Positions 1 through 8,800 of a stretch of 64,000 nucleotides of DNA are shown here, one piece after another. A program made the translations under genes and the position numbers. The notes below the pieces were generated by a model, which worked only from the letters and a program-made list of their open reading frames with translations, did no database searches and was not told where the DNA came from. Location: assembly GCF_002272075.1 (NCBI RefSeq), contig NZ_NPBJ01000023.1, positions 155,037 through 219,036 of the forward strand. Reading direction: 5' to 3'. The first letter of the stretch is position 1, and each line of letters starts with the position of its first letter. This DNA is from Terribacillus saccharophilus (lineage in GTDB: Bacteria > Bacillota > Bacilli > Bacillales > Amphibacillaceae).

Positions 1-1308
1 CAGTAAACCGAAAGCAATACCGATGAAGCCAAGTACTGAGCTAAGGATAATCAGTGGGAAAGTCAATATCCGCAACGAATCGCTCATTTCATTCGATGGC
101 ACAACAAATGATGCGAGTGATGTGAGGGCAATAACGATTACCATCAAATTAGAGACCAATCCAGCTGTCACTATCGCATCCCCGATAACAAGACCTCCGA
201 CAATACCAATTGTTGAACCGATTGGAGACGGTAGCCGGATACCAGATTCCCGAATTAGCTCTATGACAATAACCATGAGAATTGCTTCTACAATAGGCGG
301 GTAAGCAATATCCCGAATAGACCCTAATACAGGAGAAATAAGTGCTTCCGGAATCACTTCGAAGTGAAAGCCGACTACTGCAATATAAAAGGATGGCAGC
401 GTGATAGCCAGAATAAAACTGAACAGACGAATAAATCGAAGATAAGTTGCCACGAGCCAGCGAGTGTTATAATCATCCGGCGATTGATAGAAAGCATAAA
501 ATGTAACCGGTGCAATCAAACAAGTAGGATTGTTCGCGAATAAAATAGCAATCCTCCCCTCCATAAGCTGCGAAACAGTTTTATCCGGTCTTTCCGTACT
601 CAAGAACTGCGGGAAGATACTATAAGTGCGATCCTCGATGTATTCACTGAACGCTCCTGCGCTTAATAAGGAATCATTGCTGATATTTTTCACCCTTTTT
701 TCCAGTTCCTTCACTACACCTGGATTGACTATACCCTCCACATAAACTAAAGCAATTTCAGACTCTGTATAATCACCAACTGTCAGCTTCTTTATCGTAA
801 GACTGCGATGCTGGATACGGCGCCGAATAAGGTTGATATTCTGCTTGATATCCTCATTGAATCCATCATGCGATCCTTTGATAACTTTTTCATTCACAGG
901 TTCCGTGATCGCCCGGGTCACATTCTGCTGAACATTAAAGAGGTAGAAAGTGGCATTCCCTTCAATCATATAGACAGCCTTGCCTGCAAGCAGGGAAGAC
1001 ACTGCTTTATTAAGATCATCATTTTCTTCCCGATCTTTTATCTTCTTTATATCACCGTCCGTCTTGAGCAGCGGCTCGAATATATAACGCTGCATTTTAT
1101 CTGGATCCGTAATATCATCCAAATAGACCAGTGCCTGTTTATTCCCTGGAAGCAGACGAATCTTAAGATCTGTCGAATTTCGTAATTCCTCTTTCATATA
1201 TTGAATATTCTTCTCCAGTGATGCTGTGGATTGATGCGGTGGCATCTTGTCTTCCCGAATAACTTTTTCCTGTACCGGCTGGTTCTTTTTCTGTTTGAAA
1301 AAACCCAT
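1..1308 (-). CDS. GerA-family spore germination receptor A subunit (3' end outside window)
   Basis: The 5' 436 codons are visible and the gene runs off the left edge. Residues 1 to about 270 form the soluble N-terminal domain. Membrane helices follow from about residue 285, and the family signature SPIGSTIGIVGGLVIGDA lies near residues 360-378. Known role of the family: inner spore membrane A subunit of a nutrient germinant receptor, acting with B and C subunits that would lie further left. The start is ATG at 1308, because AAAGGTG sits 8 bases upstream. Which germinant it senses cannot be told, and the paralogue (GerA, GerB, GerK or other) is not resolved. Confidence 0.93.
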   Translation of the reverse strand, partial: MGFFKQKKNQPVQEKVIREDKMPPHQSTASLEKNIQYMKEELRNSTDLKIRLLPGNKQALVYLDDITDPDKMQRYIFEPLLKTDGDIKKIKDREENDDLNKAVSSLLAGKAVYMIEGNATFYLFNVQQNVTRAITEPVNEKVIKGSHDGFNEDIKQNINLIRRRIQHRSLTIKKLTVGDYTESEIALVYVEGIVNPGVVKELEKRVKNISNDSLLSAGAFSEYIEDRTYSIFPQFLSTERPDKTVSQLMEGRIAILFANNPTCLIAPVTFYAFYQSPDDYNTRWLVATYLRFIRLFSFILAITLPSFYIAVVGFHFEVIPEALISPVLGSIRDIAYPPIVEAILMVIVIELIRESGIRLPSPIGSTIGIVGGLVIGDAIVTAGLVSNLMVIVIALTSLASFVVPSNEMSDSLRILTFPLIILSSVLGFIGIAFGLL

Positions 1309-1382
1309 GGCGACGCACCTTTCCAGTTTCATTTCCGTTAGTTTGTGCAGGTACAGGAAAGATATGTAGGAAATTGAGCACA

Positions 1383-1417
1383 CAAAAAAACCACCCTCAT
1401 TTTTACAGAGGGCGGTT
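1383..1417 (-). terminator. Intrinsic terminator after odhB
   Basis: On the minus strand AACCGCCCTC pairs with GAGGGTGGTT and is followed by a run of T. It lies just after the odhB stop and separates odhAB from the GerA-type gene. Confidence 0.85.
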
Positions 1418-1429
1418 CTTCGTATAGAT

Positions 1430-2695
1430 TTAACCTTCTAATAGTAAATCGTACGGATCTTCAAGCAATTGCTTGATACGTACAAGGAACTGGACCGCAT
1501 CTTTTCCATCTACAATACGGTGATCGTAAGACAATGCAAGGTACATCATCGGACGAATTTGAATTGTATCATCCGGCATGGCAATCGGACGTTTCTGGAT
1601 TGTATGCATTCCCAGGATACCAACTTGCGGTGTGTTCAGAATCGGTGTGGAAACGAGTGAACCGAAGATACCGCCATTTGTAATCGTGAATGAACCACCG
1701 TTCAATTCATCCAAGCTAAGCTCTTTGTTACGAGCCTTTTTGCCTAATCGGGAAATCTCACTTTCAATGCCTGCAAAGTCAAGTCGATCAGCGTCTCGGA
1801 CGACTGGAACAACTAGTCCATCGTCGGTAGATACAGCGATTCCAACATCATAGAATTTCTTCAGAACAATTTCATTATCCTGAATCTCTGCATTGATGTA
1901 AGGGAACTCCTTCAATGCACCTACAACTGCTTTCGTGAAGAAGGACATAAATCCAAGCTTCACATCATGTTTTTCAAGGAATTTATCTTTCCGTTCACTG
2001 CGTAGCTGCATGACTGCTGTCATATCGACTTCATTGAAAGTGGTGAGCATTGCGGACGTGTGCTGTGCTTCCACGAGCCTGTTCGCAATCGTTTGACGGC
2101 GGCGAGTCATTTTTACACGCTCGACTGGTTTTTCAAACTCTGTCTTTGCAGATTGCTTCGATTTATCATCTTTGGCCTGCTTGGCAGGCTTTGCTTTCGG
2201 TTTCGCTGCTTCCTCGACATCTTCTGGCCGAACTCTTCCAAATGGGTCACGTGCTGAGATCTCATCCAGGCTGATACCTAACTCACGAGCACGTTTACGA
2301 GCTGCCGGAGTTGCTAGCGTATTTTTATTAGCCGCAGCAGGTTCTGCTGCTTCTACTTTGGTCTCTTCCTTCTTCTCTTCAGCCGGTGCTTCTGCTACAG
2401 CTGCCGCTTCTGCTTTCGTCTCTTCTGCTGCAGAAGTGTCCGCTTCACCGCCAGCTTCTCCATTCTCGTCAACTGTCGCAATGATATCGCCTACTTCTAC
2501 ATCATCTCCAGCTTCCTTTAGCAGTTCCTTCACCACACCGCTATATTCAGCATTGACTTCCACATTTACCTTATCTGTTTCCAATTCAAGAACAGGATCC
2601 CCCTTCTCAACATGGTCACCTGGATTGACTAACCACTCGGAGATTGTTCCCTCTGTAATTGATTCTGCCAGCTCTGGTACTTTTAGTTCCTTCAT
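1430..2695 (-). CDS. odhB: Dihydrolipoyllysine-residue succinyltransferase, E2 of 2-oxoglutarate dehydrogenase
   Basis: This is the E2 core of the 2-oxoglutarate dehydrogenase complex; it transfers the succinyl group to CoA in the TCA cycle. An N-terminal lipoyl domain carries the lipoylation lysine in [11 protein letters not shown] (near residue 42). An Ala/Glu-rich linker follows, then an E3-binding domain ([14 protein letters not shown]) and the catalytic domain ending with the active-site histidine motif [13 protein letters not shown]. Its 421 residues match the usual length. The ATG overlaps the odhA stop by 4 bases (ATGA) and its GGGAGGAG ribosome site lies inside odhA, so translation is probably coupled. 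E3 is not in the window. Confidence 0.97.
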   Translation of the reverse strand: MKELKVPELAESITEGTISEWLVNPGDHVEKGDPVLELETDKVNVEVNAEYSGVVKELLKEAGDDVEVGDIIATVDENGEAGGEADTSAAEETKAEAAAVAEAPAEEKKEETKVEAAEPAAANKNTLATPAARKRARELGISLDEISARDPFGRVRPEDVEEAAKPKAKPAKQAKDDKSKQSAKTEFEKPVERVKMTRRRQTIANRLVEAQHTSAMLTTFNEVDMTAVMQLRSERKDKFLEKHDVKLGFMSFFTKAVVGALKEFPYINAEIQDNEIVLKKFYDVGIAVSTDDGLVVPVVRDADRLDFAGIESEISRLGKKARNKELSLDELNGGSFTITNGGIFGSLVSTPILNTPQVGILGMHTIQKRPIAMPDDTIQIRPMMYLALSYDHRIVDGKDAVQFLVRIKQLLEDPYDLLLEG

Positions 2696-5538
2696 ACGCT
2701 AACTCCTCCCTTGGACAGCTTTAAGGCTTGATTGATGATCTGCTTTTGTTCTGTTTTATGGACAGCAGGCTTTCCTACTGCAGGTGAAGCGCGATCCGGA
2801 CGGCCGATATACTCAAGCGTCTGATCTTCTGAAAGGATTGCTTCAATTCTGTCACGGACGAATGTCCAGGCTCCCATATTACGTGGTTCTTCCTGCACCC
2901 ATCTTACTTCACTGATAGAAGGGTAATCTTCTAGGATTTGTTTGATTTTTTGGGCAGGGAATGGATAAAGCTGCTCCAGACGGACGATATGGAGTTCTTC
3001 AAATGCACCCGCTTCTTTTTCCATTGCTTCTTCCAGGTCCACCATCACTTTTCCGCTTCCTAATACGAGTGTTTTAGCTGTTTCAGATGTCGCCTCGTTG
3101 TTAGGCTGAACACGCAAGGACGAAAAGCTTCCTTCTGTGAATTCTTCCAGCTTACTTGCCAGACGAGCACTCCGCATCAAGCTTTTCGGCGTCATGAGTA
3201 CAAGAGGCCTTGCCTCTTCCCTTCCCCCAAGTTTTGCTTGTCTGCGAAGCAGGTGAAACAGCTGGGCGGAACTTGTTACATTTGCGATAATCAAATTATT
3301 CTCTGCTGCAAGCTGAAGGAATCTTTCCACCCGGCCGCTTGAATGCTCCGGACCTTGCCCTTCGTATCCATGCGGCAGCAACATAGCCATATTGGACTTT
3401 TCGCCCCATTTTGCACGACCAGCTGCAATAAACTGATCGAAAAGAACCTGTCCTGTATTAGCAAAGTCACCGAATTGCGCTTCCCAAAGTACGAAAGCAT
3501 TTGGATTGTGTACGCTATAGCCATACTCAAAGCCGATAACACCCGCTTCTGATAGCGGACTATTATGAAGAGCAAATGATTTTGCTTCATCTAACCCATG
3601 CAGCGGTGAATATGTCGCGTCTGTTTCGACATCATGCAGCACGGCATGTCGATGGGCAAATGTGCCTCGTTCTGAATCCTGACCCGTCAGACGTATTGGC
3701 GTGCCGTCCTGCAAGATGCTAGCATAAGCCAAAATCTCACCGACAGCCCAGTCTGCTTTGCCTTCTTCTTCAAAAGCCTGGTGCCGCTTCGAAATAATCT
3801 TGATTAACTTTTTAAAGACTTGGAATCCTTCCGGCCTTTTTTGAAGCTGTCTATTAAGGGAGAACAGTGTATCTGCTGGGACACTAGTTTTGATATTGGG
3901 CAGATCACATTTCAAAGCTTCCGGTTCTGGCTTCGGCAGCTTCTCCTTCGCATCTTCTTCCTTCATATTTTGGAAGATATCCTTCAGATGTTCACCGACT
4001 TGCGCACTAAGAGAATCGTAGCCTTCTTGTCCTGTGATAACTTTTTCTTCTTCCAGTTTCGCAGAGAAGATTTTCGCTACCGTATCATGTGCATCGATAT
4101 CTTGATACAGGATCGGCTGTGTCGAACGCGGTTCATCCATCTCGTTATGTCCATATCGGCGGTAGCCGACAAGATCAATCAGGATACTCTTATGGAAACG
4201 CTGGCGGTAACGGAAAGCAAGCAATGCTGCTGCCACACATGCAAGTGGGTCGTCAGCGTTTACATGAACAATTGGAATTTCGAAACCTTTTGCTAAATCA
4301 CTTGCGTATCGAGTAGAACGTCCATCCCGGCGATTCGTTGTAAAGCCGACCTGGTTGTTTGCAATAATATGCACTGAGCCAGCAGTCGAATAACCCGGTA
4401 AATCACCTAGGTTAAGCGTTTCAGCTACAACTCCTTCTCCGATAAAAGCAGCATCTCCATGGATGAGGATACTAAGCGCTTTTGATGGGTCTTGATCCGG
4501 ATACCCTGCATGTGAGGTATTATCCTGCGCCGCTCTTGTAAATCCTTCTACAATCGGATTCACAAATTCCAAGTGGGACGGGTTGTTAGCCAATGTGATG
4601 GTTGTATGCTTTTCTTGCCCTTCATGATGTTCTGCTACAGCTCCGAAATGGTACTTCACATCACCAGTCCAGCCGCCATGCAGCCCACCTGATCCTTCTG
4701 AAGGAAGCAATTCTTTCTCACCCGTATGATTGAATTCAGAGAAGATAAGATCGAAAGGCTTGCCTAATACATGTGCCAGTACGGATAGCCTTCCTCTATG
4801 TGCCATACCAAGCATCACTTCATCTGTATCAGCGAGACACGCTTCTTTAATGATAGAATCCAGCATCGGAACCATCGCTTCAAGACCTTCGATGGAGAAA
4901 CGCTTCTGACCGACGAAAGTACGAGCTAAGAATGATTCAAAGCCTTCTACATCTGTAAGCCGTTTCAAAATTTCCTTTTTATCAGATTCACTCCACCCAG
5001 GAATATAGGATGCAGTCTCAATTTGGTCTTGTAGCCATTTTCGCTCTTCATGATTGCCGACATGATCATACTCGAAGGAAGTAGTGCCTGCATACCTTTC
5101 CTTCAATAGCTGCACGGCATCCAGGGCCGTATGTACATTCTTCGGAGCGTCTCCCCATACAAAGCTTGCCGGTATATCCCGCAAGTCAGATTCAGTCAGC
5201 TGATAATCTTCCATTTTGGTCAGCACCATAGTTTCCGCATGCTCTTTGCCTACTGGATAAATATCTGCTTCTAAATGTCCATAGCGGCGAATTGCTTCTA
5301 CAAGCTGAATCGCTGCCGTGATTTTCTTAATGGATGCTTCGGACATTCCTGTTGATGGAGCGTCTTCCCCTCGACGCTGCATCACCCTTGGCTCTCCATG
5401 CGTATCGAATAGTTCCTTTAATGATGCTTCCACTGATTCCGGATCTTGCCTGTATTTGTCGTATTGCTCTTCCACATAACCCATATTCGGTCCATGGAAG
5501 TTCTCCCAGAATCTTTCGCTAGATTCCTTTTGTCCCAC
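2692..5538 (-). CDS. odhA: 2-oxoglutarate dehydrogenase E1 component
   Basis: Thiamine-diphosphate-dependent decarboxylase that starts the 2-oxoglutarate dehydrogenase reaction and hands a succinyl group to OdhB. The protein has the [18 protein letters not shown] segment, a [17 protein letters not shown]hDP-binding stretch and a transketolase-like C-terminal half. I place the start at GTG 5538 rather than the in-frame TTG at 5553, because GGGGGGA sits 6 bases upstream of the GTG; this gives 948 residues beginning [18 protein letters not shown], which aligns with the start of the family. First gene of the odhAB operon. Cre-like sites lie in and upstream of its promoter. Confidence 0.97.
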   Translation of the reverse strand: MGQKESSERFWENFHGPNMGYVEEQYDKYRQDPESVEASLKELFDTHGEPRVMQRRGEDAPSTGMSEASIKKITAAIQLVEAIRRYGHLEADIYPVGKEHAETMVLTKMEDYQLTESDLRDIPASFVWGDAPKNVHTALDAVQLLKERYAGTTSFEYDHVGNHEERKWLQDQIETASYIPGWSESDKKEILKRLTDVEGFESFLARTFVGQKRFSIEGLEAMVPMLDSIIKEACLADTDEVMLGMAHRGRLSVLAHVLGKPFDLIFSEFNHTGEKELLPSEGSGGLHGGWTGDVKYHFGAVAEHHEGQEKHTTITLANNPSHLEFVNPIVEGFTRAAQDNTSHAGYPDQDPSKALSILIHGDAAFIGEGVVAETLNLGDLPGYSTAGSVHIIANNQVGFTTNRRDGRSTRYASDLAKGFEIPIVHVNADDPLACVAAALLAFRYRQRFHKSILIDLVGYRRYGHNEMDEPRSTQPILYQDIDAHDTVAKIFSAKLEEEKVITGQEGYDSLSAQVGEHLKDIFQNMKEEDAKEKLPKPEPEALKCDLPNIKTSVPADTLFSLNRQLQKRPEGFQVFKKLIKIISKRHQAFEEEGKADWAVGEILAYASILQDGTPIRLTGQDSERGTFAHRHAVLHDVETDATYSPLHGLDEAKSFALHNSPLSEAGVIGFEYGYSVHNPNAFVLWEAQFGDFANTGQVLFDQFIAAGRAKWGEKSNMAMLLPHGYEGQGPEHSSGRVERFLQLAAENNLIIANVTSSAQLFHLLRRQAKLGGREEARPLVLMTPKSLMRSARLASKLEEFTEGSFSSLRVQPNNEATSETAKTLVLGSGKVMVDLEEAMEKEAGAFEELHIVRLEQLYPFPAQKIKQILEDYPSISEVRWVQEEPRNMGAWTFVRDRIEAILSEDQTLEYIGRPDRASPAVGKPAVHKTEQKQIINQALKLSKGGVSV

Positions 5539-5612
5539 GACTGTTCCCCCCAATAGAAGTAACTTTTTTTAAAATAGTAAAGGCTTAGAAATTGGAAATT
5601 ATTTTAAGTGGC

Positions 5613-5662
5613 TTAATACGTTTTCACATTCCCAATATACCGTAACGAGACAAAACTTACAA
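5613..5662 (-). promoter_or_regulatory. odhA promoter with overlapping cre-like site
   Basis: On the minus strand, TTGTAA (5657-5662) and TATATT (5634-5639) are separated by exactly 17 bases. Immediately downstream, at the expected transcription start, lies TGAAAACGTATTAA (5613-5626), a 12/14 match to the CcpA consensus TGWAARCGYTWNCW. CcpA control is inferred from sequence only. Confidence 0.55.
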
Positions 5663-5679
5663 CTAAAACAAGAAATTTT

Positions 5680-5758
5680 TTAAAACGCTTTCTTCATTGA
5701 TATATAAGGGTTTATATAATACCACTTCATAAATATCAACATTTTGAAAGCGTTTTTA
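5680..5758 (-). promoter_or_regulatory. Two further cre-like boxes upstream of odhA
   Basis: TGAAAGCGTTTTTA at 5745-5758 (plus strand) matches the cre consensus at 13 of 14 positions. AGAAAGCGTTTTAA at 5680-5693 (minus strand) shares its AAAGCGTTTT core. The rest of the 5554-5800 spacer is AT-rich and holds no gene that I can see. Confidence 0.4.
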
Positions 5759-5800
5759 CATTTTTGTTTCAGCAAGAAAAAATCATTGCTTTTTTAAGTT

Positions 5801-5838
5801 AAAAAAAGGATAATCGGAAAGTTATTTTCCAATTATCC
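5801..5838 (-). terminator. Intrinsic terminator after the surface phosphoesterase gene
   Basis: On the minus strand GGATAATTGGAAA pairs with TTTCCGATTATCC (one mismatch) and is followed by seven T. Confidence 0.85.
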
Positions 5839-5845
5839 TCCATCT

Positions 5846-8800
5846 TTATTTGTCCGCTGTTCTTCTTTTATTAAACCAATACAACACCCCACCTAACACC
5901 AGCAGTGCAGCGCCAGCCAACAGGTAATTGAATAGCTGACTTGCTGTATCAGGGAGGATTCCGCCGAATGGTGTCGATTTTTTAGAATCCCCAGGTACAT
6001 GCGATACAGTCTTCGCTGTATTGTCACCAGATGGTTGTGTTTGATTCACTGGAATATTCGTATTTCCATCTTGATTGTTACCGTCAGGTTTCTCTCCTGG
6101 ATCAGCCGGTGGATTCTCTCCTCCATCGATTATCGGGTCTTCTTGCCCGTCGCCGGCCCCATCATTTCCTGACGGATCTTCAGCAGGCGGTTCGTTGCCA
6201 TTGTCTCCAGGGGCGGGAGCTCCCCCGCCCGTAGTGAATGTCCATAGACCGGATTTCGTCTTGCCGCCATGGTCATCCTCTGCGACAGCATACCAGCCAT
6301 ATTCATGGTCAGAGGTCAATCCTTCCCATGTCACAGAAGCAGTTTCTCCACTTTTAACATCTTCTTTCTTACCGATTTCCTTTGTACCGAAAACATTCAC
6401 TTCCACATAGTTAGTGGCAACACGTTTCTTTTGAGCATCCAATTCAAGCCCAATAGAGAACTCATCTGTTCCCGGGAATTCTTCTTCATCATAATAGTTG
6501 TAATCATCCATATATGGAGAATACGTTTTTACTTTTATTTGATCTGTCTCGGCATCAAAGAGCAAGATACGCATATAGCCTTGTCCGCCCTCAGGACCTG
6601 CCTGGTAATCGGCAAGCATTTGATAGACTTTACGATCGGTTACGCCATCGCCATCGTCGTCGATTTCATCGACAAGCATATCTGCAGCATGATAGTGACC
6701 GCATAGGACAGCGAACACATTTTCATTATCCAGTACAAGCTCCTGATATAGCTTTTCACCCACTGGATGACGGTTTCCGGATGACAGCAGATACTCATGG
6801 AAGTTCAGAATCGCCTTCCGATCCGGATGTGCTTTTAGAACCTCATCTGCCCATGCAATACCTTCATCATCGATGCCCCAGCCAAGATAGACCATAATAT
6901 AGTCATTGCCGTTAGAGGAAATCAAATCATAATGTCCTCTGTTATTCTTATAAGAACCGCCATACCAAGGTTTATCTTTGAAACGATCCTCTCCGAAATA
7001 ACGGTAATAATCTGTATAGTCATTACTCTTTTGCTCCACATCATGGTTACCGGCCAATACACCGTAAGGCACGCCTGCATCATCTAGCACCTGCATCGCT
7101 TTATCTGCGACTTCCCATTGGTATTCCTGGTCTGAGAAGTTCACCAAATCACCTGTATGGAATACATAATCAATGTTGAGTTTATCCTTGTTTTCCGCTA
7201 TCCAATTCACTTGTTTATCGTAGATATGCGGGTAACTCTCAGAATAATACTGTGTATCAGACATCCAGACGAAGGAATAATCATAATCTTCATCCTCGAT
7301 TGCAATCTCATCCTGAATGAGAACATTGATCTTGTAGTCTTTTACAAACTCATCAACATTTACAGAACCTTGCAAATCAAAGTCTTCATCTCCTGCTACC
7401 TTGTAATCGATTAGCTGCCAATCTTCTTCTTGATGATTCCACGCATACATGGAAACCTTTCGTCCTGGCAGGGAATTACCACTCCAATTGACTTCGACGA
7501 TATTCTTATCGTCAACATCCTTGGAAACAGGAACCTCAAATCGATGGTAAGGGAACTGCGTTTCGCTGTCGTTAATCAAATACTTGTCATCTACATCCGC
7601 AACCTTATCAATATCTTCGTTGCTGAATGCTTCTTCCCCTTCTGGTGCATAGTCGGACGGCGGCTCATAATCAGCTGCATTCTTGTAAGCTTTAATTTCA
7701 CTATCTTGGCTGACTTTATATTTATGTCCTTGATAGAAAGTAACGTCCATATCATCTCCCGTAGGATCTGTTACTTTCACTTCAAGCTCTGGATTCTTCC
7801 CGACATTACCCGCTTCATCTTCCGGCTTGATCAATTCTGGAGCAACAGGCTGCTCTTCAGGGGTGGAGAAGTTAATTGTACGAACTTCTTCATTTCCGGC
7901 TTTATCCGCCGCTCGCAGCACAAGTCGATGATCACCGGCAGATAAGGCTGCAGAAGAAGTCTCATAAGGAAGCTGAATTTCTTCTCCATCCAGTTCTGCC
8001 GTAAGGCTATCAAGACCGCTTAAAGCATCTTCTGCACTTGCCTCAATCGTGAATGGACCTTTGTATGATTTTCCATCTTCCATTGATGTTTCAAGGACAG
8101 GAACAGTATTGTCGACTGTTACGGAGACTTTGTCTGATGCTTCTTCATCCTTAGCTTCAATCGTGTGTGTACCATCTGCTGTTTCCGTCGTATCCCAGTC
8201 ATATGCATTTGCCCGGAATTTCTCCGGCTGGATAGTGAAAGTAAAGTCTTGAACTGGACGATAATTACCGTTATCTCCAATATCAATTACTTGATTTGGA
8301 TCAGCAAACGCCGGATCATACAAGACAGTACCATCTCCTAAAACAAGCCGAACATTCTTCGCATCAAAGTCATCTCGGTTTTCCGGTGATTCCAACTGGA
8401 ACGGAGAAGCTTTGTTTCCGGCATGGATACTGATTGTATTCTGTCCTTCCTTCAACGTATCCGGGTCAACTGGAACAGTAATAGTCGTGTACGTATCGAT
8501 CCAGTCATCGAATATACGCAGCACTTCCCCATCCTGTACAACTGCATTTTGGAAATACGTATTGATTCCATTCACATCAAACGCGAAATAAGCTTCTGTT
8601 TCCAATGCTTTGTCTGTCTGCTTGACTTCTTTTCCGTCAATCAGTAATGAAGTTTCTTGATCTGTCGTATCAGAAGTCGCTTTTAGCTTATATGTTCCAG
8701 AAATCAGCTGTCCATCTTTCACATTCAACCGAGGACTGGACTCTTTCTGATCGCGTTCAATACTTACTCGTTTTGTTTCTGTTTTCGTTTCATTGAAGCC

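Noticed and set aside
23..1185. Plus-strand ORFs over the left end
   Set aside because: They are antisense to a clear GerA-family reading frame with conserved motifs and show no ribosome sites.
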